64,000 nt of DNA. Source: Arbacia lixula (Eukaryota > Echinodermata > Echinoidea > Arbacioida > Arbaciidae). The notes below the pieces were generated by a model. That model searched no databases. It worked only from the letters and a program-made list of their open reading frames with translations, and was not told where the DNA came from. The translations under genes and the position numbers were made by a program. The stretch lies in contig OZ022577.1 in the NCBI GenBank assembly GCA_963669155.1, positions 24,628,635 to 24,692,634 on the forward strand. Reading direction: 5' to 3'. Of the stretch, positions 37,298 to 49,400 are shown one piece after another. How positions within the stretch are numbered: position 1 is the stretch's first letter; every line of letters begins with the position of its first letter.

Positions 37298-37390
37298 CAC
37301 AGGCCGACATCACAAGTCACCAAGTGGTTGAGAGAGAACTACCCACAAATCGACCACCGGTACAATGTCTGGCATATCGCAAAGGGTCAT
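37298..37390 (+). pseudogene. Transposase core fragment (WHIAKG motif)
   Basis: Reads TSQVTKWLRENYPQIDHRYN followed by VWHIAKG. This W-x-x-x-x-x-P ... D-x-WH-x-AKG motif is common in uncharacterised THAP-linked, Kolobok-like transposases. It lies about 1 kb after the THAP fragment and in the same orientation, so both may come from one element. Read in one frame; a stop closes it soon after. Confidence 0.5.
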
Positions 37391-38110
37391 CATAGCAGTA
37401 GCATTATTTTCTTTCTGATCTTTTTTTGTTTTCTTTTTCTTATGCAGATAACAATACAGAGTGGGTGACAAGTTGAAGTGAGTTCTACCACATTTCATAG
37501 CATTTTTGCACTGGGAAGACAAAAAACTGTCAACATTGTAAAGTTCACCCAAGCAAATGGCAGCAACCCACAACCCAAAAACATAGGTGGACAAGGAGAG
37601 AACATCAAAACCGAGGATATGAAGGAGAAGATAAAAGCTCACATAAAAACACAATCTCCTGTTCAGATTATGAATTACGCAAAATCCATGAAGTTTCAAA
37701 AGAGTTGATCCTAATTTTTAACATTAACAAACAGGATAATAGTTGAAACAAACTTTTGAATTGAACAATCTGCAAAATAGTTGACCTCCACTTTGACATA
37801 CATCATTTTTGCTTTCATCATAGCAGTAGCATTATTTTCTTTCTGATCTTTTTCATTTCCTTTTTTTTATGCAGATAGCAATACAGTTTGGGGGACAAGT
37901 TGAAGTGGGTTCTACCGCATTTCACAGCATCTTTGCACTGGGCATAAAAAGAATCGGCAACACTGTGCAGTTCACCCTAGCAAATGGCAGCAACCCACAC
38001 CCGGAAAAGAGAGATGGGCTAGGAGAGAGCATCAGAACCAAGGAAATGAAGGAGAAGATTAAAGCTACGAGCTACATCATGGCTGAAGGTGGAAGCAGAC
38101 CACAGCGTGA
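37384..38110 (+). repeat. Tandem duplication of an exon-like unit, period 428 bp
   Basis: CATAGCAGTAGCATTATTTT followed by a T-rich tract and ATGCAG occurs at 37391 and again at 37819. Each is followed by a similar coding-like segment (GSNPHPE / GSNPQPK, TAFHSIFALG / TTFHSIFALG). The layout, pyrimidine tract plus CAG then open frame, looks like a duplicated exon with its acceptor. I do not recognise the product. The second copy is cut by the MITE at 38117. Confidence 0.65.
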
Positions 38111-38116
38111 AACCAA

Positions 38117-38725
38117 GGGTGGTATTCCAGAAGTTATCCTAAGTTTTCTCCTAAGTCCCCAAGTTAGGAGGTGCCTAAGAGAGCAAGAAATTGGTATTAC
38201 AGAACATCCTCTTAGGACTCTCTTAATGTAAATTAGGGAGGGTTTGACCCCACCCAGTGCGCATTTATTAGCCAATGGAGGGAAGTGTTTCATTTATGAA
38301 CAGCCAATCATCACAGCATCTCATCGGGCCCTCGTCCCCCTAGGATTGATCCTAACTTTGTGGTAACTTTGTGATGATTGATGTGCGCGCAACTATGTGC
38401 GCGCACATCAATCATGTACGCGCGCTTACGCAAATAAATGCTGCTCTTTTTTTTATCGCATGTGTTATGAATGGCTAAGACAGGGGGAGGCTCTCCTTAG
38501 TTTTCTCCTAAGATTTCTCCTGAATCCTCTCTTACGCGCATTCTGGAATACCAATTCTCCTAACTTTATGATTTGCATAAATTTGCATAAAGATAGGAGA
38601 AAACTTAGGAGAAATCTTAGGAGCGGAGTTAGGAGAAAAGTTAACATCGTTCTGGAATACCACTTAGGAGAATTCTAGACTTAAGATAAGATTTCCCCTA
38701 AGTTGTCGTTCTGTAATACCACCCC
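38117..38725 (+). mobile_element. GGTGGTATTCCAGAA-family MITE, copy 2
   Basis: Longer version (609 bp) of the element at 8163-8676, with start GGGTGGTATTCCAGAAG and end CTGTAATACCACCC. It carries an extra right-end segment (about 38660-38725) after the internal TTCTGGAATACCAC. It interrupts an exon-like frame after QRETKG. Confidence 0.88.
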
Positions 38726-38739
38726 TAGCCCACTGAGTA

Positions 38740-39257
38740 GGGACTACAATGGCAAGCGGACATTAATTCCAAGGAGTTCAACACCTGCATCAAATCATGG
38801 CATAGGAATGCAAACAAATTGCGTGTTCTGCTGGGCGATGAGGGCGAGGCATCGAACATACAGCCCACTAGAGATGTTCTACAGAATACAGTAGACAAGA
38901 TAATAGACAGCCAGGAACAGTGGGCTGTACTTCGACAGACTGCGGGCATTGAAGACGAGAGTGTCGATAAACTTAATGAGGTTGAATCAGATAACAGACA
39001 CCCAGCAACAGTTGGCTGTACTTCGACAGACTGCGGGCATTGAAGATGAGAGTGTCGATAAACTTAATGAGGTTGAATCAGAGCACAACATCACAAAATA
39101 TATTCTTGACGTGTTGATATCTCTGAGAGAGGGAACATCAGCATCTCGAAGTTCATCGAAGAAGTCAAAGAAGTCTCACAAACTTCACCCAGTTGCACCG
39201 CAGAAGGATCATGAATGTCAGAAAAAAAAAAAAAATAAGAACAGGTTAATACAGTAA
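38740..39257 (+). pseudogene. Hydrophilic, coiled-coil-prone frame with a 91-bp tandem duplication
   Basis: Reads KLRVLLGDEGEASNIQPTRD, ITKYILDVLISLREGTSASR and a Lys/Ser tail. The block AVLRQTAGIEDESVDKLNEV occurs twice (from 38923 and 39014, period 91). Because 91 is not a multiple of three, the second copy is in a different frame, so the duplication disrupted the product. Function unknown; it may continue the exon-like units cut by the MITE. Confidence 0.5.
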
Positions 39258-39518
39258 AAGAATACTTGTGACTGGTACGGAATGCCACTTCGGGCCTTAT
39301 TTGTAATTCACATAGTGATGTACATACATGTAGTATATTGTATATTGAAATGCATTGTATACAGTGTATTTATTTGTATATTGATCTTCGAGTAAATATA
39401 CTAATAGTAGTATCGTGGCTTGTATTGTGCATGTATTAGTAGTGCAAAAAAAGTGCAAAATAGTGTAAACAGAACCAGGACCTCCCTAAACAAATATATT
39501 TTTAGTCTTATACTGTAG

Positions 39519-41162
39519 ATGGACAACCAAGAGTACCCCATGGAGGAGACGCTGGAACGCGAGGGTTTCATGCCGACTGTCGTGCAAAACAAGGCCAATC
39601 CAGCGACCCTGCGGAGGCGGCACCAGCGGAGAAGGCAGAGGCGTCGTTTGGCTGCCGCTCAAGCACTAGCACCAGCCCGGCAATCCGCAACCCGGGTCGT
39701 CCCCGTCATCCCAACGACAAGGGAAAACCTTAAAGACGGGGAAACCATGGGACCACTAGCAAGTGCAGGGGGGGAAAAGGACCAGGGACGCCGTAAACAA
39801 TCCTGTCCCATCAACGGGTGCAACCATAAGTCCACAAAGCTGCGCTGGCACACCTATTACCATTTGCCGCCCTACTTCCGCCCGTTCAAAGATCACTTAA
39901 GCCAAGCATGGTCACAGGCCCTGAAAAACAGAGTCCGTGCGCTCAAGCTAATCAGCAAATTCTTAGTGGGTGAGCAGGCAACGCTGGATGATCTGGTGGG
40001 TTACACAAACACACACTGGGCGGCCAATAATCCAGGCATTGCGATGGACATGAAGCTGGAAATGGTCTGTACGTTCACTCAAAACTGGGAGAGGGTGCCC
40101 CCCACCATCCGGCCAGTTAACTCCCCCGCAGTGCTGGCCCACTGGAGAATCCGAGCGTTCCTGCTCAACCAACTTTCATCGGCCCCCAAACAACAACTGT
40201 AAGGGTTTTAAGTAGACAGAATCCACCGTACTAACCCCACCCCTATGGATGGGGAAAGCGCGACGGTGATGGGGCAGCGTCGGCAGTCCGCTCCACTTGC
40301 CTCTGCAAGGGCAGTGGCTGGGTACACCACAACTCCGGGAGCTGATACCCCCGCGGTACTGGCTCCGGAAGAGGTGGTGGAACAGCCACCAAACTTGCAG
40401 GGGCATACGCAGGGGCATACGCAGGAATCATCGACTCTCCCGAATGCGTACGACTCGCATTTCCATCTAGATCGGCTCGGCGCCTAGACTGGTGGACCGA
40501 CACATAGTTGGGACCCAGGAAGGCGGCCGAGCTGCATGGTCAACGTGGTTGGGGGAGTCCACCCCAAGCATGCGCACCGATATACGGAAAAGCAGTGGGA
40601 GTGTTTTGTCCGCCACCTCCAACATCCTGGTGTGGTAGGTATAAGCGAGGTGGGACTCGATTTCTCAGTCCCCAGGCAGCGTGTCGCATCCCAGGAGAAG
40701 CTCCTGGAGCGGATCCTGGAACTCGGAGTCCTCGGATATGTGCTTGTCATTCATATCCGAGGGGCAGCCGACGACCTTTTCTGCCTAGTCCCCCACCGCC
40801 TGGTGCTCCGCCTCATAAGGCGAAGATGTAACAGGTTCCAAAGAATGCACCTCCACTGCTTTACCGGAACGAAGCAGTTGGTCAGCGACTGGGCCAAGAC
40901 CTTTCTAAATGTCTATTTTGGTGTGACAGGCCTGACCCGCTGCTTCGGCGAGGCGCAGTGCGACGCCCTAAGATCAATTCCCGCGGACCGTCTTCTTTTG
41001 GAGACGGACTCGCCGCATCTGAGCCCACACCCCGGCATGCGGTTTGATTTTCCACATTTCGTCGGGGATGTGGGCCAGATCGTATCAAGGATCCGCAGAG
41101 TCGCCGTCTCCGAGATCCTGGTGGAAACTTGGGCGAACGGGCTGCGCCTCTACGGCGCATAG
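39519..41162 (+). pseudogene. Zinc-finger plus TatD-type metal-dependent hydrolase, one frame with stops
   Basis: The whole span is one frame, closed only by stops at 40200, 40209 and 40485. Part 1 (39519-40199) has an Arg-rich N-terminus, a C-x4-C-x8-H-type finger (CPINGCNHKSTKLRWHTYYH) and LRPVNSPAVLAHWR-like sequence. Part 2 is a TatD hydrolase (deoxyribonuclease-type TIM barrel). Metal ligands are all visible: H-x-H in DSHFHLDR (about 40456), Glu in GISEVGLD (E38 of the frame from 40536), His in VIHIRG (H73), His in HLHCFTG (H107) and Asp in LETDSPH (D158). The barrel start seems shortened between DSHFHLD and VGGVHPKH. The repeat-like setting suggests mobile-element cargo rather than the cellular TATDN gene. 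GC content is well above its neighbours. Confidence 0.75.
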
Positions 41163-41387
41163 CTTGGGTACGCGTGCAGCGCAGCTAGGACCCTCGCTGT
41201 CCTCCTGTGTTCGACCATTCCTTTTAATCACATTATAGAGAGTATTAGTACAAAAGAAAATATAGATTTCATAATTAATCTTACATCGTAAAAGGTATTT
41301 ACTTATGTGTATACAATATATTTGCAGATTGTCAATGCGATATAACAACACATAATTGTATTTTCGTATATACTCCCTTATAGGATT

Positions 41388-41546
41388 ATGGACGAACTCG
41401 ACATTTATGCATCTGATACACTGGTAAAGGAGGATTCCAGGGAGGAGAAGAGAAAAACCCTTAAAACAAAACTCAGAAACAGGCAATGCAGGATAAAAAG
41501 AAAAGTAAACAAAAGGGGGAAAGCTAGACCTAGATCCAAGAAGTGA
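41388..41546 (+). CDS. Small basic protein frame, 52 residues (uncertain)
   Basis: An ATG frame after an acceptor-like CCCTTATAG. It is very rich in Lys and Arg (KTKLRNRQCRIKRKVNKRGK) with an acidic N-terminus. It sits between the TatD frame and the second LINE and could be a 3' exon of the former or the basic leader of the latter. No family recognised. Confidence 0.3.
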   Translation: MDELDIYASDTLVKEDSREEKRKTLKTKLRNRQCRIKRKVNKRGKARPRSKK

Positions 41547-41655
41547 CGACTCGCCACTAAAGGGGAAACTCTACACCAGTTTCGAATCGGTAGTTCTTTT
41601 TTTTTTTGTATATAGTGTATATAGCACATGTACATACAGTACGGTTTATATTGTA

Positions 41656-41835
41656 ATGAAAATAAAAATTCTATTGCCACATGTTAAAGATGTTGGTAAA
41701 AGAGTGCCGTATTATTCAACATCTAATAGTTCTACATTTCAATTGAGTTTCAATCAATGTGGGGATATACATCCCAATCCAGGGCCTTCCTCTAGCAATG
41801 AGGATCCCCGAAACCAATACATGAACTGTAGATAG
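41656..41835 (+). pseudogene. LINE ORF2 N-terminal leader with 2A-like motif
   Basis: A 59-codon frame from ATG 41656 to TAG 41833. CGDIHPNPGP lies at 41758-41787. 2A-like peptides (D-x-E-x-N-P-G-P) make the ribosome skip a peptide bond between G and P; they are known near the N-terminus of ORF2 in some CR1-type LINEs of marine invertebrates. Here the usual Glu is His. The frame is cut by a stop 15 codons later, so this copy is inactive. Confidence 0.65.
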
Positions 41836-42034
41836 AATGTCTATGTCCAATTATAGAATTAAGTATGGTACACACTTTGTAACTTGAATTTGAAACCATT
41901 AAAAGTATCAATACAAGTTTGGTCAACGTTGAGATATTGAGGAATTAGTAGGGGCCTTACGAAATGATGTCGTAAAGGAAGGAGCAGCAGACGTCGTCTC
42001 CAACTTCAGGAAGCAGAAAAAGACTTTGTAGAAC

Positions 42035-42560
42035 CTGTGACTTTTGCATTATGGAATGCAAGATCACTGAATAATAAAACCCACAATTCTGCTAGCCTTA
42101 TGATTAGTAACAGAATTGACATTGCAGCTTTGACAGAAACGTGGCTCACCAGTGACAATCGCGACAACATCCCCCTAGCTCAGATATCATCTACCCTTTA
42201 GAAATTTAACTTCCATCACATGCCAAGATCAGATCGCGTTGGAGGTGGTGTCACCATATGCATCAACAAATCCTACCAAGTGAAGAGGTTTGAATTGAAC
42301 AGAATCTTTGCATCATTTGAACATATTGATGTACTTGTTACATCTCAGCAACAAGATCCAGTTTGTCTTGTGGTCATATATAGGTCGCAACGCACTGTTT
42401 CAGGACAGTCAACAGATCGGATTTTTCTGGAAGAATTTGCTACACTAATGGAGCAGTTGGTATCCCGCCGCATCAGTTGATGATAGTGGGTGACTTCGAT
42501 TATCATTTGGACTCTGTTACAGACTCCCCCTCTAGCAACTTTCTGAATCTTATCTCGTTT
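42035..42560 (+). pseudogene. APE endonuclease fragment of the second LINE
   Basis: Reads VTFALWNARSLNNKT, IDIAALTETWL, a stop at about 42199, then HMPRSDRVGGGVTICI and VCLVVIYRSQ. Tandem stops after RRIS (42478) are followed by VGDFDYHLDS in another frame. The C-terminal SDH part of the domain is lost. Confidence 0.75.
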
Positions 42561-42604
42561 AGATCTTCATGAAGCATCTATTCCTAGTAGCAAATCATGT
42601 AGAA

Positions 42605-43194
42605 ACTTAGGGGCAATCTTTGCCTCACGGATGGCATTTGAGAAATTTATATCACATAAATATTGCACTGCATCAAATGCTCTTTATCGAATAGGAAAAA
42701 TTTGAAACTATCTGGATAAACCTACCACTGAATAACTAATCTATGCATTTGTTCTCTGTCATATAGATTTCTGTAAGAGCCTAATTTTTGGTTTACCACA
42801 GCGACAAATAAAGAAACTACAGACTATCCAAAACTCTGCTGCAAGATTAGTTACTCAAACTCGAAAATATGAATCTGTACTCCGAAACTTACATTGGCTT
42901 CCTGTTCATTCTCATATTTCTTTCATATTATCAGTTTTTGCATATGAATGCTTCCATGAGATAGCTCCATCATATTTGACCGAACTATTAACTTTGCATC
43001 AGACTACTCGTACTCTAAGATCAAGCACAAAGCAGCTGTTTGCTATTCCCCCCGTTGTTGCCAAAACATATGGTGAACGCTCATTTGCACATGCCTCCCC
43101 CATCTTATGGGATGCACTTCCTAATTATATGAGAAATATACATGATTTAGATAAGTTTAAGACTTCCTTCAGAAAGTATCTGTTTAACATGTAA
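42605..43194 (+). pseudogene. RT C-terminal region of the second LINE
   Basis: Begins abruptly at NLGAIFASRMAFEKF, has stops at about 42703 and 42733, then an open stretch through FAHASPILWDALPNYM to FRKYLFNM and a TAA at 43192. The jump from endonuclease to this region shows that roughly the whole palm and fingers of the RT are deleted. Confidence 0.78.
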
Positions 43195-43408
43195 TGAACT
43201 CAGTGCCCAACACTCTTTACTTTCTTTCTAATTTCATTCCTTCATTTCATCCAAGTGCATAGGGACATGTATAGCTATGTGTTACGCGCTACACAAGAAC
43301 TGAAAATTATTATTATTATCATAGTCGACCCCAGTCTTTTATTGGAATTATAGTACCACATCGTAAAAGAACGGCCCACTTGGGGAATGTCCCACAATGA
43401 AGTCAGAA

Positions 43409-46400
43409 TCATGTGAACCATATCAGCCTGTCATCCCTTACATGGCCCGTCTTGAGGCCTCCGGTCAGTGGCTTGACCACTGCGTTGAAGTTGTAGGTCT
43501 GCACCACGGTGATGTTTGGTATGTGTGCGCACAATCCCTTCATCACGTAATCCGGAAGGTTTAGCTGGCTCAGGGTCTCGGTGAAGTAGCCTTGGACTGA
43601 GAAGAACTCCTGAAGAAATTGTTTAAAAGAAGCATTTGAAAGTGAATGAATATAAATTATATTACATATAATTCTACCTGTATTCACTCTTTTTGTGCCA
43701 GCCCCACATAGTGCCCTATGTGGTTTGTTTATACATGTATTACATGTGCAAAAATACATCGCTGGCTCATAAAGCGTTCACAGTGCATCTGTCCAGAAAG
43801 GCAATGTTCACATATGTATCACTCGACAGGCATAGGGCGTCTTTATCAACTCATTTTTTGGTAGGATTAAGGTTTCCAAACGCGTTTAAAAAAATTTTTA
43901 ACGCATTTCAGGGAGTTGATAAACGCAAAAGGTGTTTTGATTATGGGGTTCGGAAAGCTGTTTTGAAACACGCAAATTTGTACGATCCTAAACGCGTTTG
44001 AGCCAGAAACGCGTTTAAAGAAGCGAGATGAACGCAAAGCTGTTTTGAACGGCTTTAAACCATGTGTTTTCGGTGACAAGGCCATTTTTTTACTTGGGCG
44101 ATCGAGTTGATAAATGCACCATTTTTTTAAACGCGTTTGTACAGGCCTTTGAAAACGCGTTTAAATTTCTGAAAAGTTGATAAACACGGCTATAGTTGCA
44201 TTTGAAATGAGAGTCAAATTGAAAGTGATTTATAATGAAAATGCATGGATTAAACTTTAATCATTATTTAGGAAATATAAAACGTATGCAATATGACGAT
44301 ATCCAAATCTTTGCATATATTGAAAGCACATCTTCCCGTACATCAAATTGACCAGTATTTCAACTATATCTGACTCAAATTTGAAAAGAATAAGGAGAGT
44401 CTTAATAAAATTACCTTTTCATTACATGTACATGTGCATAGCACTTAATCTATATCAACTGCATGGATAAAAAACAAAATCTGATTGAACTACATGGCTA
44501 CAACACATGGCTATTACTGATTAATAGATGCAGTGTGGTATAGAGGATGCTCTTCCAGATAAAAAAAAAAAAGATACAAAAGAACTTAAACCATATCTTC
44601 TGAGTTTAGCACTGATGAGAAAAAATGACAGTATTACATAGGCCCTACACACTTAGTATGTATGTACAATGTTGCAGAGCATTTTTAGTTTTCTCTGTAG
44701 GCACACTTCATGTCCTCACCTTCTCCGCATCATAAATGGCAACCAGACTAGAGTACACAGGCCAGTTTGGATCTCGCTCAAACTTGGTTTGGTTCACTGC
44801 ATCTGTGCTGAACTGAATGATGCCCCATCTATAAAGGCCAAAATGAAAAAAACATAAAGGATGGTATTACACATGTGTGTAACCTTTAATCATTATCATT
44901 ATTTTGTATGGGATTTTTGTTTTGTGTGGTATCGTTTGTAGGCTGAACAGCCTTCTTGGTTGAACCATGGGGAGTTTGCATCACTCACCATTTATTCTGA
45001 TATAGGCTCTCTGTATGCTCCACTGCATTTTATGTATAACACAATTAGTACATCAAATCATTTTCGGTACTGATTGAGAATATGAAACATTAAGTTATGA
45101 GCTAGCTTCTACTGAAAATTCAATAATCAACTTTTCTTTAAAGAAATATGTTGTCCATAAGGCAGTAACAACTGCCTTATGCCTTATTCAAAAAGAATAA
45201 AATCCTAAAATCAAGTTGATTTGAATAAAACTACAACAATCAGAGAAGCAGTAAAAGCTTCCCAGGATGCATCAGGCAAATTATACCGCTTATAAGGAAA
45301 AGTCATTCCATTATGCGCTGTGCAGCCACATTCGGATATTGCTTGCAGTCATGGTCGCTTTATAATGTTTAGTGTACGAGACTGGCAGTGGACACTACTG
45401 CAAACAAAAATCTGGATGTTGCTGCGCGGTGCATGATAAGATGGCTTTTCCCAGTTTGTGGAGAATAAGCCAGTTCGTAATTGAAATTTGCGCATGAGCA
45501 GATTGTTGCTGGTAGAACGTGACCTTAGGTCAATTTCACTACACACAGAGTTAAATGGGAATTCATTACATAGTCGACCACATTTCAATTTATTATCACA
45601 TACATATGACAACAGCTATTCAGCTCTGAGAAGGTAGTGAAAGAACATTCCACCATGTGCACCTGCTTCTATTGTTGTTCGGGGCACACTGTAAGAATGT
45701 CTTTACATCCATCATCCAACACAGTTTCATTAAACAGTCCCAGTCAGCAGGCTAGTAGTAATTATTCAGTGGATTGTCCGACCATGGGGTAATGACAAAC
45801 TGGTCTGAGAGGATCATGATACACGCTATATAAATGAGGGTTTGATAGAATGAGGTCAGCGTACCTTTCAGGAAGATGCATGTTGATGGCGTGTTGTGGC
45901 GACCACACCCAGTTGTCTTCAGGTAAACCAGGTACCTGGGAGATTTCAAACAATGAGTTATTATGAATAGAAAATCCTGCCAGCAGCATTAGTCACCTCA
46001 ATGGTATTCTCTTTCGGATTTGTGCATATCATACATATGAATGTTAAAAATATTGTTACTTTTTTTTTTCTTCTTCTCCTTCTCCTTCTCCTTCTCCTTC
46101 TCCTTCTCCTTCTCCTTCACCTTCTCCTTCTCCTTCTCCTTCACCTTCTCCTCCTCCTCCTCCTCCTCCTCCTCCTCCTCCTCCTCCTCCTCCTCCTCCT
46201 CCTCCTTCTCCTTCTCCTTCTCCTCCTCCTCCTCCTCCTCCTCCTCCTCCTCCTCCTCCTCCTCCTCCTCCTCCTCCTCCTCCTCCTCCTTCTTCTTCTT
46301 CTTCTTCTTCTTCTTCTTCTTCTTTTTCTTCTTCTTCTTCTTCTTCTTCTTTCATATGACACTCTTTATGCCTGTTTGATACCGTTTGTAGGCTGAATAG

Positions 46401-49400
46401 CCCTCTAGCTTGAACCACGAGGGGTCGGCATCTTTCACCTGTTAATTTTTTTCTTCATTAAAACCTTGACAGTCTATTCTGCCCTACTTTGACAAAAGGA
46501 AGCAAGTGACACATCACTCAAATTTGAGTTATTGGTACTCATAGCTTGTACCCAGCACCCCCCACATACAGAAAAAATCTGGAGAAGAAATATTCATCTT
46601 GCTACAAGATATTCAATGTAACAAGATGTGGTATTGCACTGATTCCAATGCAAGTGACAGATACATTTTGCCTTTACAAGGAAAGTCTCTTTTGTTAGTT
46701 GCTTCCTTTTGTCAGAGTAGGGCAGTATTGATTATTGCTCACTTATTTTCATTTGCTCTCCTCTACACAACCAGTATGAAATGGTTTGCATATCCGTCAA
46801 TGATGCTAACTAAATGCAAAGGTTCTAAAAAGTCAATTCCATTTAGCCATTCACCCTATTCTTTATCTTTCTATTGCAGATATTAGACCAGGTTTAATTC
46901 ATGAAAACAGTTCTGGAGATAGTGTGTGAACTTTGGATCATAAAATCAGAATCTTCCCTAATTATAAAGGCAAGCAGTGCGATAGAAATGTCACAAGTAA
47001 CTACTTACATGTATAAAGCATGTATCTCATATCTTTGGAGATAACAGACTTCTACAATCTTGAACACATATTATATGGTGACCTCACAAGTCCATCTATT
47101 GATTTCAGCTGATCTATCAAAAAAAAAAAATAGCAGTTCAAGTTATATGTAACCTCGCTAACAGCAGCAGTACATTAGGCCTGATGATGATATACTATGC
47201 AGATAATAAGCAAATAATCAACGTTGGTGAGGGTAATGGGACGAACTATCACTTCCGAGGCAATCTGGATGTAGCTATGTTTCCAAAGCGCAGCTGAGGA
47301 AAGATAGCATATGGTCATTTTCACAATGAAGGGTGTAACATTTTGTTTTTAGGGTCAAAATTTCAAAATGTGTTTCCATACATATTTCTATAAAAATCAA
47401 ACACAGAAATGTCTAAATCATTGATTTTTTTTTGGTTTTGGAGCATAGGCTCCTTTTGAAATTTTAAAAAAAATAGAGAAACGATGACAAATGTTATAAT
47501 TTTTATGAAAAACAACATTTTTATTTTACTGTATATTTTACAAAAAAAATTGTCAAATGTATGTGAATTACCATTTTCTGAAATGTCATCCTCATGTACT
47601 TAAATCCAAAGATATTTTTTTCCTTCAATCTTATTTGGTTTTCTGAAAATATTGATATCTTTTTCAAATATCAGACAAAATTTTCTTAAAACATTGCATT
47701 TTTAAAATTTACTAATGTTGCAAGAGGAAATACAAAATAAGAATTGTTATACAAAAACCTTACATGGGGGCTAGTTTCCTGCGAAAGTTCGAAACCAATC
47801 GCATCTCAAATGCAAAAGCTGAAAATTTCACAATTTTGTGTTTCAGAGACTTCAGCTAACAAAATAGTTTGTTTCGGAGACTTCAATCTTGCTTACATTG
47901 TTTAAAATCATTTCTAGGGTAGAATAGTCATTACAATATAACTTTTATTTTTACATCATATCAAATTGTAAACTTAGCACTACAAAACAGGTCAAAGAAA
48001 GTAAACCAACTTATAATTTTTAAGTAACAGAGTGTTTTCGCTTATATGTACATGCCTATCCACGCTCAAATTTAATCATGGCAACAATTTCTTGTGTTGA
48101 ATTGTTGTACAATAAATAAAGGGAACAATAAACTGAAATGGCTCAGCAAATTTCACAAAGATGGCATTCATTGAAACATAGAATGTTAGAAGGGTAGAAT
48201 GATCAGCAATATGTGTCTTGGAAGCTTCACGTTAGTGACAACCTTATGTTTCGGAGACTTCAAATTTGCTAACATGCTATGTTATTCCGAATAAGGCAGG
48301 CTTAGTAAGGAGCATGCAGTTTTTGTTTTAGAAATACCTTTAACTGTCAACAAATGTAAATTTTGAAATATTTCAATGGAGAGTAACTGAGTTTGACATT
48401 CTATTCATTAATTTGAATACTAATCTGGCTTATTTAATCTTTTGTACTGGTATTAAACATTACATAAGAAGCTAGAATTAATATGTGTGGTTTATATGTT
48501 CATACTCAGTATTAGAGTTATGAATACTAATAATTTCTAGGAATGTTTAATTTGCCATATTAGATTTTGTTTTGATTTTCTGCATGCATTATATAATGAA
48601 CAGTTCTGTTTCGGAGACTTCAAAGGTGCTAACACATTAAATTGTTAGTGAAATATGAATTATTAAAAGCAAAATGGAACTTTAACTTTTGAAAACAAGT
48701 TGAATAGTTACTCAAACACATTTACATTACGTACACCAGGGGCCATATTCATGAAACCTTACTAATTTAGTATCAAACTAGGCCTAAGTGAGCTACCTAA
48801 AGGCCTAGTTACCAAGTATGATGCATACAAGTTGTCAAAACCATGCATACTTTGTTGCAAACTAGACCTTATTGAGTGGATAAGGTGCTAAGATATAGAG
48901 TATGCAGCTAACAAGCAGAATAATAACAAAAGTGGTATTGAGAGAAACATGTGGTGATTTATCCCCTTTTGTAGTACAAAGAGTGAATAACATTTCCTTT
49001 ATTACCCCAAATTGCAAAATGATTTTTGTAAGGGAAGTAGAATCATTTTTATTCATTATTCGTAGGTAGTCCACAGTTGAATAGAGTTACATAATAGTGG
49101 GGAAAAATTTGTCTGAAAACGAAGAACCAGTCTGAAGCTCGAACACCAAGTAGCTTGCCACAGGGAAGCTAACTAAATTGTTATTCACAAAACATTTCCA
49201 AGAACATTGCTCCCTCCTTTGATACTAGGACAATTTACTTTCAAACTAGATGTGTTTTTTGACAATGATATTGTAAAAGTAATGCATGCAGAATCATGTC
49301 CATCACTGCAAGAATAGGAAAAAGGCCACATGTAAACATGGTTCTGTTTTTTTTTTTTGTACTTTTGAACATGGAACAAAATACTAGCCCATAGTTTCTA

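Larger units (their letters stand above)
41656..43319 (+). mobile_element. Second CR1-like LINE, internally deleted
   Basis: Holds an ORF2 N-terminus with a 2A-like motif, part of the APE endonuclease, then jumps to the C-terminal RT thumb region and an ATT-repeat tail (43306-43319). The catalytic RT core is absent. The C-terminal part (LDKPTTE, NSAARLVTQT, LHWLPV, FAHASPILWDALP) parallels that of the LINE at 31.5-35.4 kb but is clearly diverged, so it is a different subfamily. Confidence 0.82.

Noticed and set aside
40882-41160. Minus-strand 92-residue Arg/Ser-rich frame
   Set aside because: It is antisense to the TatD hydrolase frame and GC-driven.
44925-45000. GGTTGAACC-like box considered as a tRNA or SINE internal promoter
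   Set aside because: I could not fold a cloverleaf or find an A box at the right distance.
46001-46418. Overlapping poly-Leu, poly-Ser, poly-Glu/Gly and poly-Arg frames
   Set aside because: All are frames of one CTT/CTC microsatellite.
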